Notes under the pieces: generated by a model | What the model saw: only the letters and a program-made list of their open reading frames with translations | Database searches by the model: none | Told to the model about the DNA's origin: nothing | Position numbers and translations under genes: made by a program | Shown here: in pieces, positions 49,501-57,400 of the stretch | Layout of the letters: every line of letters starts with the position of its first letter | Position numbering within the stretch: the stretch's first letter is position 1 | NCBI GenBank assembly: GCA_903813345.2 | Contig: CAIIXF020000002.1 | Span: 12,980,150-13,044,149 of the forward strand | Source: Owenia fusiformis | Lineage: Eukaryota > Annelida > Polychaeta > Sabellida > Oweniidae | DNA length: 64,000 nt | Reading direction: 5' to 3'

Positions 49501-50403
49501 GCCATTTTGCATTTTCCGTCCTAAAATCTTGTTTGTAAAGTCTTGTCTACTCGTTTTCAGGTGAACTGTTTCGTAGATCAATTTTAAATTTTCAGGAATG
49601 ATTCTTAGTATGAAAATCTAGAACTGATTAGTTTTTTTGCATTCTGGGTAAATCTCAAGGCAGCCATTTTGGATTTTCCGTCTTAAAATCTTGCCTGTAA
49701 AGTCTTGTCTACGTGTTTTTAGGAAAACGGTTTGATAGATCAATTTCAAATTTTCAGGGATGATTCTTTGTATGAAAATCTACATCTGATTACTTTTTTT
49801 GCATTCTGCGTAAATGTTAAGGCAGCCATTTTGGATTTTCTGTCCTAAAATCTTGTCTGTAAAGTCTTGTCTACCCGTTTTCAGGTGAACCGTTTGGTAG
49901 ATCAATTTCATATTTTCAGGGATGATTCTTAGTATGAAAATCTACAAACAGATTAGTTTTTTGACATTCTTGGTAAATGTCAAGGCAGCCATTTTGGATT
50001 TTCCATCCTGAAATCTTGTCTGTAAAGTCTTGTTTACATGTTTTCTGGTTAACTGTGTGACGGATCAATTTTTAAAATTTTCAGGGGTGGTTCTTAGTAT
50101 GAAAATCTAGAACTGACTAAATTTTTGGCATTCTGGGTAAATTTTAAGGTGGCCACTTTGGATTTTCCGTCCTCAAATTGTGTTGGTAAAGTCTTGTCTA
50201 CTCATTTTCAGGATAACCATTTCACGGGATCACCACTTGGTGGGGACATTTTGTACACATTTGTGTTCTTGTATGTTATTGTTTTTTCAGATGTTGGCCC
50301 ACGTATGGGTGTAATCAGTATGGTGGATAGCTACATGGCCCAACAAAAACTGAACAACTACTTACACCCTCCTTCCCACAAAACAGAGGGCATCTCTAAC
50401 TGA
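28402..50403 (+). CDS. dach: Dachshund-family transcriptional co-regulator (3' part, nine exons)
   Basis: Dachshund proteins are nuclear Ski/Sno-related cofactors that work with Six and Eya proteins in eye, limb and neural development. The coding parts are 28402-28520, 29442-29637, 29854-30005, 37261-37368, 37549-37767, 43542-43625, 45774-45914, 46271-46351 and 50291-50403. They total 1213 bases. After one base that completes a codon from the missing upstream exon, they give 403 codons plus TGA with no internal stop. All introns use GT-AG; the second internal intron is phase 2 and the rest phase 1. Diagnostic pieces are RPGRPPKR at the start of exon 1, SGISSIETLL and NIQGLLKVAAENARHHE in exon 5, ELKMELMRERELREN in exon 6, and QKRYRKEKKTRRRLQEE in exon 7. 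Exons 5-7 form the DACHbox-C coiled coil. The N-terminal DACHbox-N is absent because it lies upstream of the window. It matches vertebrate DACH1/2 and fly dac closely enough that I am confident of the family. Confidence 0.93.
28521..29441 (+). other. dach intron, 921 bp
   Basis: GTAAGT donor and TTTTAG acceptor. AT-rich; no feature seen inside. Confidence 0.85.
29442..29637 (+). CDS. dach: dach exon b: hydrophobic proline/methionine-rich segment
   Basis: 65 codons' worth with acceptor CATTTTAG and donor CCAAG|GTAATT. The product contains GAVPFMPLNHPMM and TAVSMAMANHL, then an acidic-serine stretch SESDSDLMSP. This parallels the PFMMMPHPL and VTMAMSQMNHL region of vertebrate DACH, a low-complexity linker between the two conserved boxes. 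Confidence 0.88.
29854..30005 (+). CDS. dach: dach exon c: histidine-rich linker
   Basis: The acceptor is ATGAATAG, weak in pyrimidines, and the donor ATCTG|GTAAAT. It encodes a His-rich run (about a quarter of residues are H) ending RRVSTTDKES. The reading frame is the only one that continues across both junctions. This linker is poorly conserved across the family, so support comes from splice sites and frame continuity. Confidence 0.85.
31012..31731. repeat. 720-bp foldback (long inverted repeat)
   Basis: The outer ends GGTATCGATATGGAGAAC (31012-31029) and GTTCTCCATATCGATACC (31714-31731) are perfect reverse complements. Further in, TTCTCTTAAACCA pairs with TGGTTTAAGAGAA, and TCTTTCCGAACC (31238-31249) pairs with GGTTCGGAAAGA (31504-31515). 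Pairing continues through CTCTCAATATT/AATATTGAGAG to within about 40 bases of the centre near 31370. The arms have diverged noticeably in places, so the element is old. It has no coding potential. Confidence 0.9.
33776..34387. mobile_element. 612-bp non-autonomous DNA element with ~105-bp inverted ends
   Basis: The left end ACAGGGTGTCAAATAAGTCC is matched by the inverted right end GGACTTATTTGACACCCTGT, 20 of 20. Similarity continues inward through the C/G run, ATATATGGTAC, GTGTGATATA, CATTGGAAAG and CCAAAGTTA. No transposase frame lies between. I could not settle a target duplication at the edges. The two small plus-strand open frames near its left end are not credible genes. Confidence 0.85.
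37261..37368 (+). CDS. dach: dach exon d: acidic segment
   Basis: The acceptor is CTCTGAAG and the donor GAAGAAG|GTAAAT. It encodes GIGTPSDAPSGMDLSTKS and ends in an acidic run of D and E. The frame connects the exon c and exon e phases. It is a linker region without a fold that I recognise. Confidence 0.88.
37369..37548 (+). other. dach intron, 180 bp
   Basis: Short GT-AG intron; the pyrimidine tract CCTTTTTACAG precedes exon e. The overlapping open frames on the minus strand are shadows of exon e. Confidence 0.85.
37549..37767 (+). CDS. dach: dach exon e: start of DACHbox-C
   Basis: 219 bases with acceptor TTTTACAG and donor GAGAAAG|GTAATA. After a proline/serine linker (EKPSPPAIPNF) it encodes SGISSIETLL and NIQGLLKVAAENARHHE. 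Apart from a few substitutions this is the same as the SSIETLLTNIQGLLKVA block of vertebrate DACH. It is the diagnostic start of the C-terminal coiled coil used for dimerisation and partner binding in the family. Confidence 0.95.
37768..43541 (+). other. dach intron, 5.8 kb, with a CpG-richer patch
   Basis: Mostly AT-rich. Two stretches stand out: 39600-39850, with many CG dinucleotides and an AATTTGCAATTATTAAT homeodomain-like cluster, and 40300-41140, with four GCGCATG-core motifs (treated separately). No splice-supported exon is visible inside. Confidence 0.7.
40331..41136. promoter_or_regulatory. Candidate intronic promoter/enhancer with NRF1-like motifs
   Basis: Within very AT-rich intron DNA this patch carries GCGCATG at 40331, the palindrome GCGCATGCGC at 40594-40603, TGCGCATGCG at 40645-40654 and TGCGCATGC at 41128-41136. 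An ATTGGTT (inverted CCAAT) lies at 40624 and GGCCGCCATATTTG at about 41087. GCGCATGCGC matches the NRF1 consensus. CCAAT plus NRF1 plus a GCCGCCAT core is a common promoter combination in animals. There is no direct evidence of transcription. A 61-codon frame beginning at 40320 is not convincingly coding. Confidence 0.35.
43542..43625 (+). CDS. dach: dach exon f: DACHbox-C helix
   Basis: 84 bases with acceptor TTGTTTCAG and donor ACAGAG|GTATTC. It encodes AELKMELMRERELREN and FEKQLQEEQRNR, the charged heptad region that in vertebrates reads LKMDFLRERELRETLEKQL. It is continuous with exons e and g in phase 1. Confidence 0.95.
43626..45773 (+). other. dach intron, 2.1 kb
   Basis: It contains a probable copy of the dispersed repeat (about 44601-44710). 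The 45150-45350 stretch is dense in TGATAATTC/GATTATTGATAATAATTA-type sites, which resembles homeodomain/Six-type binding sequence. This is pattern only. Confidence 0.7.
45774..45914 (+). CDS. dach: dach exon g: basic end of DACHbox-C
   Basis: 141 bases with acceptor TCATTTTAG and donor ACAAG|GTAGTT. It encodes VVIQKRYRKEKKTRRRLQEE, then a serine-rich stretch RPLSAEDLRKSPQSDNS. The first half matches IVQKRLKKEKKAKRKLQE of vertebrate DACH. The ATG upstream at 45671 belongs to intron read-through, not to the gene. Confidence 0.95.
46271..46351 (+). CDS. dach: dach exon h: serine/acidic linker near the C-terminus
   Basis: 81 bases with acceptor ATTTCTAG and donor AGCAG|GTACATG. It encodes DGTSSSDQDSGPEYNSVSRA and then ISENKLA. 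A second GTACGT lies just downstream of the donor, so a slightly longer variant is possible. The frame fits exons g and i. There is no strong family similarity here, so support is from splicing and frame. Confidence 0.8.
46683..48341. repeat. Repeat copy 1 (1659 bp) with internal ~162-bp tandem units
   Basis: It starts ATGTCCCCACCA and ends TGGTGGGGACAT, 12-bp inverted ends. After the start come GTGTGGGGCCATATTGTCGG, a CCGT/CTGT microsatellite (46730-46795), about 450 bp of unique sequence, and then seven units of ~162 bp. Each unit contains GCAGCCATTTTGGATTTTCC and AAAATCTTGTCTGTAAAGTC. The extra unit relative to copy 2 accounts exactly for the 163-bp length difference. Class undetermined; no protein is encoded. 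Confidence 0.9.
48434..48485. repeat. Short perfect hairpin
   Basis: GCAATATAGTGAAATATT (48435-48452) and AATATTTCACTATATTGC (48467-48484) form an 18-base perfect stem around a CGAGGGCCG loop. Outside it AATAACGT and ACGTTATT extend the symmetry. It resembles the stem at 11681 (AATATTTCACTCTATT) and probably belongs to a related mobile unit. Confidence 0.85.
48754..50249. repeat. Repeat copy 2 (1496 bp), same orientation as copy 1
   Basis: It has the same 12-bp inverted ends, the same order of segments and six ~162-bp units instead of seven. A CCGT/CTGT microsatellite lies at 48798-48862. It is highly similar to copy 1 through the unique part. Shared sequence continues a further ~24 bases past the right end (to GTTCTTGT at about 50273), so the true boundary may lie there. 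Confidence 0.9.
50291..50403 (+). CDS. dach: dach last coding exon
   Basis: The acceptor is GTTTTTTCAG. It encodes DVGPRMGVISMVDSYMAQQK, then LNNYLHPPSHKTEGISN and a TGA stop at 50401-50403. I cannot match this C-terminus to vertebrate DACH, which ends differently. It is called because it is the only downstream frame with a good acceptor in the right phase and a stop. The acceptor lies 41 bases after a repeat copy. An alternative last exon beyond the repeats or read-through from exon h (which would soon meet TAG) cannot be excluded. Confidence 0.7.
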
Positions 50404-52960
50404 GGGCTTCTCACACTCACTCTCTGAGGGCATCTCAAATTGAAGATTCAGAAATACAGGGGAACCAAAAACATTAATTCATGAATGGTCCCTAATGCAG
50501 ACTGAGCAGATATTAAATTACAGAAAAGCCAAAAGTTGACATTGCTTTTTTCAAAAGCAGTTTTTGAAATACAGAAGAACCAGAAATGCCCCTCGCCTAA
50601 AATCAAAAGCAATAGTGTAATTGTTGATAAGGCGAGAGAATAAGGCTGAAAAACAGCTATGAAAATACAGGTGGTTCAAAAACTAAGATAAAGCATCCTG
50701 CTAATTAAGAAAATACAGTGAACAATAGATGTTAGTCCCCTATGAACTAGATACAGTGAATAATGTGGACAGTATGAAACATGGCCAGAGTCTATAATAT
50801 ATAGATATAAAAATGTTGTTGTTGTATTTTCACAACAAACATTATCTGTAACTGTAAAACACTGTAAAGCATCATAATGTGTATAATATTTGTCTTTCTG
50901 AATATCAAATGACTCCAATAGACTCATGTCCCTAAACTGATTCAGTGTCGCTGAACTGATCTTGGAACAAGGAAACTGATTTCTTAAAAATATTGTGTAT
51001 TGGGATGAAATTCAATTATCTCATGATATTGCAATATATGTTCTATACCACTGAATTTAACCTCCTGAAATTCACAATATTATCAAGAAATAGGGTCTAG
51101 GATAAATTGACCATGTTTTTATCAGCTCAGTTTCCCTAGGCCTAACACTTGTATGTATTATAGTGTTAAGTGCAAGACATATAGCCTAGCTGGGTTGATG
51201 ATACATTATTAGCGACTTTAGCTATTTCTCCATTGTTATTTGTTAATGTGTTTACATGTAAATGGTGATTCTTGTTCCACTGCCATATTTAATTAATTGT
51301 GGATTGTATATAGCCCTGTAGGCCTGTATATATCTATATAAATGTCAAGGATTGTTACATATTGCAAGAAAACAAATTGTTCAGAGTACAGGGTGTTCAC
51401 ATATATGGAAATGGTCCTGGAGGTTATGTTTATTCCATGATTTAGAAGGCATGTAGTCTACACTTAAACTTACTAAAATATCAGAAGTTGAGACAGTTCG
51501 TTCGTTTAGTTTAGAGAGAAAGGATTGAAAGCAGAGAAGAATTAAGATGATCATCTGTGACCATTATGACACCTTGTAAGATGTACAATACTATATTTTA
51601 TCCCCCCCCCCATGTTAAAACACTATTCCTCTATCATATTCACCCTCAAGATAAATCTTATATCTAAACTTCACTTGTTCTATGTTACATTTTACATATT
51701 ATATTAGTGTTATTGTTTATTTGTCTCAAAATTAAGGCCATATGAACATCAAAAGCAAATTTCAGTTAGGTGATATGTCTCTTGGCATATTTTCTAGTTG
51801 CTGTCTTTATATAATATTATACTTCTATTTCAATGTGAGAATTTCTCACTTGATTGTACTGCATTTAGTGTCCATTTATAGAGGTATCTTCATTCATACC
51901 TTTTGATCAATTTGAAAAATGATCCAGAAGCCAAATTTTCAAAAGAATCTAACTTGATGGCATGTTTATAACGGTCTCTTGCATCAATGTCATGATTTTA
52001 TGCACACAGCTCTTTATTTAGTATGAATAATTTATCAATCCATGACATTAGAATCATAGATGTTGGGCCAATAGGTGGCATAGTAATCAGATATAGTAAA
52101 CAAACTGATCATTGCGCCACCTAGTCTCACCATTTATGCTTAGAATCTCAATGAGAATTCAGCATAAATATCAGCATAATAGAAGTATATACATGTCATG
52201 GGATAATATTTTGTAGACTTATGATATAAAAGAGTTGTGCATTGGGATATTTTGGACAGAGGGTTTATCCTGAGGTTAATTGGTGTTTCGCCCAAGAGAC
52301 AGAGTGAGATACACATATTTCCCAAGGGATGAACCCTCTATCCAAAACAAACTATGCATAGCAAATGTAACCCATGTCTACTGTGGTTTTAGTTTAGGGA
52401 CATTATACCAGGTTCCAAAATATTAAAAAAGATAAATTAATGTCAGTTTTGAAACTTTAAATACAAAATTATTCAGAACCTAGAACCTTAGTAGGTATGG
52501 GATGTTGAATTTTAAATTATTATCAATTATGACTGGAGAATTCATAGAAATGTTGTGACAAAAATCGAGACTGGAAAAAGTTTCATCCAAATCACATTTT
52601 ATAGAATTTTAGAGTGACTGACATTGTCTTATCAGTCATGTTTTTTTCTAATTCATTGTTTTTCACATTGTTGGCATATTGCATCTTATGTAAATTAAGC
52701 TACTGTGTTATTAATTGTACAGTTATTGTATGTATTATGCTAATTACAATATCGTTTTGTATCATAAACATGATTGTTATGTACTCTTTTATGACTTCGT
52801 TGATCAATTAGTACCCATTCCAAATATTTAGATGACAAGAGACTCAGTTGAATGATTTATCCATAAGGAAACGCATAATTTAAGATCCTTTAAATACAAA
52901 ATCCATACATGGTTACCTTGAACTATAAATGTGACTTTGACCTTTTTGACTCCAAAAGAA
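50404..52960 (+). other. Probable dach 3' UTR and downstream flank
   Basis: AT-rich non-coding DNA with no competing gene. I see no canonical AATAAA before 53168, though an ATTAAA lies near 50510, so the 3' end cannot be placed. A probable copy of the dispersed repeat lies at about 51425-51535. Small open frames on both strands are not credible genes. Confidence 0.5.
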
Positions 52961-52969
52961 CAGTCCTGA

Positions 52970-53115
52970 GGCCTTATCACGCGCTCGTCGCAAGATTTGC
53001 GTCTGCGTCGCATTCGTGAATCTCCAATATGCGCTGGCGCAACTCCTGCTTTGCGTCTTATCACGGGGTTGTCAGCAACGCAGATCGCAACGTAAGTGGT
53101 AGTTTACCACATGCG
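52970..53115. repeat. CpG-rich island, probably a transposon fragment
   Basis: Two direct CTTATCACG(C/G)G segments, at 52975 and 53057, enclose about 80 bases very rich in CG and GCG (TCGTCGCAAG, TGCGTCTGCGTCGC). This contrasts sharply with the surrounding AT-rich DNA. Similar CTTATCACG-bounded pieces suggest a mobile fragment; no complete ends are visible. Confidence 0.4.
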
Positions 53116-53349
53116 ATCGCAAACATGTAGAATTCCAACTAAATATAATTGTCAGGGAAACCATATTAATAAAATACAATGTCCGAGCCTCATACAAATA
53201 CTTATCTTGAATCAAAAACTATCAAAGTGTAACGATATCACACATAATCACTTATCTTAAAGTTCAATTTTCATGGGATTTATTTCTAAGCATATTATAC
53301 TTGTACATCATTACATGAATCTCGAGATCGGGAACACATTAATAGTTGA

Positions 53350-53660
53350 ATATCAGTACACAGATTCTCACCCGAGTGCACCCTCGTCATCACATACTCT
53401 AATCCAAGTGCACCCTTGTCAGTACACACTCTCATCTTAGTGCACCATCGTTAGTACACACTCTCATCTGGGAGCATCGTAGTTGAGTGTGTTATCACAA
53501 GGGTGCCCTGGTTTTATTTTAAGTGTACTTACAAGGGTGCACTCGTCTGGTAAAAGTATTTAGTGTCGAGGGGGCACCCGACGTGGTTTCACACGGGTGC
53601 ACTCGGATGAGAGCATGCATGTACTGACTGACGAGTGTACACTCGGGAGAGAGGATGTAT
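53350..53660. repeat. Cluster of nine GTGCACCC-type motifs in both orientations
   Basis: Degenerate forms of CCGAGTGCACCCTCGT appear four times on the plus strand (from 53371 to about 53490) and then five times inverted (for example ACACGGGTGCACTCGGATGAG near 53592). The two orientations are grouped on opposite sides of a centre near 53490, so the cluster is an imperfect large palindrome. Non-coding; likely the inside of a DNA element. Confidence 0.65.
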
Positions 53661-55870
53661 TGATCATTTGATGTGTGACTTCAGTAAACAGTTTCATATA
53701 CGATCGTATATTTCAAACTTTAAATAAGTTCGCCTTCTTCTTGGAGCAGACAACTTCTTGGAGCCAAACATTATATCAGAACGTTTGCTTCTAGATGACA
53801 CCCGCTCCTAGACGTGGTCCAAAGTCGTTTTTTATTTACTTCTAAAAGTATTGTGAGGGTAAAGGACCGTTTCAGTTAAATTCCAATATTCCACGTACAT
53901 ATTTTAAATTATTTCAATACCATCGAAACACCGATACCGATATGCGTTCGATGGGGGGTCAATGTAATTTTTACTAATAACAAATCTCTACTTTATACTA
54001 GTACCTTTTAATACCTTTAAAAAAGAAATACCTTGATTCACTGAAGTCAGTGCATATCGAAAATTACAATATACTGTACCTTAACATTATAGTTGACACC
54101 CCTCCCACCAAGTACCTCCAGACAGATGCTTGGGTTATTCCAAATAAGTCCCTATTTGTCATTTGTAAGTTGCCTGTTGCAAAGAACCTCAAAGTTATGC
54201 CCATTTTTAGCGATGTCGGAATGAATGTTGAGTTTCGTTTTCTTGGATTTGAGATCAGAATTTGGATTTAATTATAAAATTCGAAGGTTTTAAACACCCC
54301 TCATACCATTAGCCTAACGTTTCCTTTGATTTAAGCACTTTCGAAAAACACAAACTAGGCTATATAACGTTTTATTACACAGTCTTCTTAAGAAAAGAAC
54401 ATACATCCGCCTCCATAAGTTTGGCAACCTTTGCTCCCCCATTGAACTACGTGTTAAAGCCTCTTTACGTTTGAATTTTTATTTACTTAACCGGCTATTA
54501 AATAACTTATGATATTGATGGAAACGTAACTTAACTTTATTTCCAATACCTCCGAATTTTCTCAATTTTTTCCTCAATTACAATAGGTCGAAAATTGATG
54601 ATAAATTTGATGAATTTTTGAAAATCGTCATTCCCATGTAATCCAATGGGAAATGGTAGGTTTGCCGCAAGTCATATGACAGAATATCCATCCATCTGAG
54701 TCCTTGCAAAAATACGATTTAGGCAGGCAATTGAATTTGCTAACTTTATTCAACAAAAAAATGATATGTTTCTTCAGGTTCAACAAAGTTATAGGGCTTT
54801 AAAGTCAAAATTGTTTTTAAAAAACACCTCCCATTGAAATAACACAGGAGGCGAAAAACTATTTTCAAAAATGACTTTGAAGCGCTGTAACTTTAGTATT
54901 CATCAAATAAACTAAACACTCATTGTACAAAAAAGATTATATTATGTTACATGTAGGTATATAAAATGGTATTAACAATTACTTGAAGGATGTACAATGT
55001 AGAAATGTTACAAACTAGATAACGGCAACTCCGCGGAGTAGCAAATCCCAACGAACAAAATACAAAATATCAATTACCGAATTCCAATCAATTATACTCA
55101 TTACTTTGTTTAAAATTGAAAAAATTAGATTTTAGAATTGCGAATTCCTGCAAAGCAGCCAAATCTGAAAAATAATACCATAATTGTGATCTACTCCAAA
55201 ATGCCTTCAATTTGAGTATAATATAGCCATACTTTGAAGGGATCGAAAAATTATTGCGAAATCGTACATTAGACGGCCATTTTGAATTTTACGAAGCTCG
55301 AATCAGAAAAAAGATACAATGTTTGCAATCTACTCTTAATTGCCTTTCGTTGAGTATAATAAAGCTATACTTCAGAAAGATCTAAAAATTAGTGAAAATT
55401 TCTGTTTTCCTGACCCCCCATACACGGCCCCTGGGGGTCAGGATGAAAAACACAGAATATATGTGAAATAGATAAATGTTGTAAATATACTACCAAATTT
55501 TCAAACAATGATATTGATTGCTTTGGTTTAGAATGAAAAATTTATGATTTTTGCGAAAATGTCCCGTCATTTTTAAAGCGGCGGCCATCTTGAAAAAAAG
55601 AAAATCCGTGGACTATTTTTTTTACATATTATTTATTTCCTTCATAATCAAAAATACACAAAATATCTACTACCAATCGCCATAGGCATTCTAGATAGTT
55701 TAAATTACAATAGATGATTAATTACAGTAATTATAGATGGTTTATTGGTAATGTGAGAGGTTGGGAGGGACGGGGGGGGGGTTGTCACAAGATACAAATG
55801 AGAATAACATTAATTTGATGGAAACTTATAACAGGCCTGTACAAATTGCATCACTATATCTATCAGGATT
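53661..55870. other. Intergenic DNA with weak tandem repeats, no gene
   Basis: Between about 55140 and 55410 two diverged ~150-bp units are visible; both contain GATCTACT or AATCTACT, GAGTATAATA and a CTATACTT/CCATACTT block. A C/G hairpin CCTGACCCCCC ... CTGGGGGTCAGG lies at 55409-55442. An open frame at 54050-54271 has no recognisable domain. Confidence 0.5.
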
Positions 55871-55879
55871 TTCTGAGAA

Positions 55880-56690
55880 TCAATAGTGAGTTCATTTTCA
55901 TAAATTTAGTATTTGACCTGTTCTGTCTTACTAGAAATAAGTTGAGTATCAAACAATAAATTTTGTTCACGAAGTGCAGTCATCATTTTATTACGTTCAT
56001 GGGTATGGCGAGGGCAGGTTAGAATGAAATGCTTTGTGTCTTCAGTAGAGCCACAGAGGCATTTGTTGTCAATTATTCCAGTAAAATTATGAGTGAAGAA
56101 ATGGTCTTTTAAGGGCAAAATCAACTCGAAGCCTATTTAGCATGCGCAGTTTTTCGTTGGTTCTACTTAAATTTAGTTTTGTAGTTGGTATGAAGTTTGA
56201 GATAGGGATAAATATCTGTTTAACAGAGCTTTTGAATCTAGAAATGGTTTGAATTTCACGAAAAGTCTGGCTTAGCTGGTTCTAATCATTTATATGTTTT
56301 AAAACTGGTGCTTTTGAGAGTCTCATTGAAATATTTCTTGGGCAGGAAAAGGGTAAAGAGTGTCTTTAAATTCTAGTTGCTTGGTTGCGATGTTGGTCAA
56401 AAAGACTATGGACATAATAAGGCACTTCCTTTCTTACAATTTTGAACATCAGTCTTAGATTTTTTCGTGTCTTTTGTCAGTAAGCGATTTCCACTGTAAA
56501 CATTTTAAAGTTTTTGAGGTGTTAGAGTCATGCAGTACCCCAGCACATATAACAGCAGCTTGGTAGTGGATTTTATCAAGCTTTGACAAGGCCGCCAAGG
56601 ATGACGATCCGTAAATGGAGCTACAATAGTCAAAATGAGACGCCAAGTATGAATTATACATTATTTCAAGATGGTGCGACTGTATTGCCC
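55880..56690 (-). pseudogene. Decayed LINE retrotransposon, 3' part of reverse transcriptase ORF
   Basis: On the minus strand, 56455-56661 encodes MYNSYLASHFDYCSSIYGSS followed by LDKIHYQAA and LQWKSLTDKR. This is the stretch after the catalytic core of CR1/Jockey-type reverse transcriptases (YxShldYcs..wG, then l.W.pL..RR). Further along, 55906-56124 encodes CLCGSTEDTKHFILTCPRHTHERNK, the typical C-terminal CxCG...ET..H.ll.C motif. The pieces are in different frames, separated by stops, and lack the catalytic YADD part, so the copy is truncated and dead. Clade assignment is by motif memory only. Confidence 0.8.
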
Positions 56691-57400
56691 CGAACCGGTC
56701 CGTCTTCTTGCTGCAAGCAGGAGGAAATTCTTTGTCACAAAGTTTGGCATTTTTTATAAAATCAAACGCGCGTCATTGAAACTCACAAGATGTAAATAGC
56801 ATGTCATTTACATCATACCTTGATGGGGAAAAATAGACCTTATGTGTTAGAAGTACTAAATAAAAGTTATCGTGAAAATGAGACATAAATGTAAATGAAA
56901 AGAGCATTAATGCGCATTTAGAGAGTTTTGGTCCGTTTAAAAATCTGTAAAAAATTGGGGTACTTAAAAGCATCGGGAGGCATCATATATTTCAAATTAG
57001 ACACGAGGAAGTCAATATTGAGCAAGTTATGGCTGTTTTAAATTCAAATAAAACCGTTAACCCGTACCGGTCCAGCTTTTGACCCGTACCGGTCAATTTT
57101 CGTTAGCTGCGTATACCAAGGGTGTGTTAAGACATGTTTATGGGGCTCATACTTAAAATGGGAATCTTCACAATTGCAAATCATTTCATCAAAGTCAGAG
57201 TGGTCAAAATCTGATACAGTTTTGTTGTAATTAAAAATTTCCTAGCGATTGTATCAGTGTATTTATATGATATTGATAGTACCACTTGATATTCAAAATA
57301 AGCAGGTATCTTACTAGTTACATTCTTGTCATGTAACACTCTGAATAAGTTAATATGTTCGATACCTTTATTATGAAAAAATATTTTGATTACACTGTAA

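Larger units (their letters stand above)
46352..50290 (+). other. Last dach intron, 3.9 kb, mostly repeat
   Basis: Nearly the whole intron is two direct copies of one repeat family plus the ~410 bases between them. Apparent open frames on both strands come from the repeat and from the CCGT microsatellites. Confidence 0.85.
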
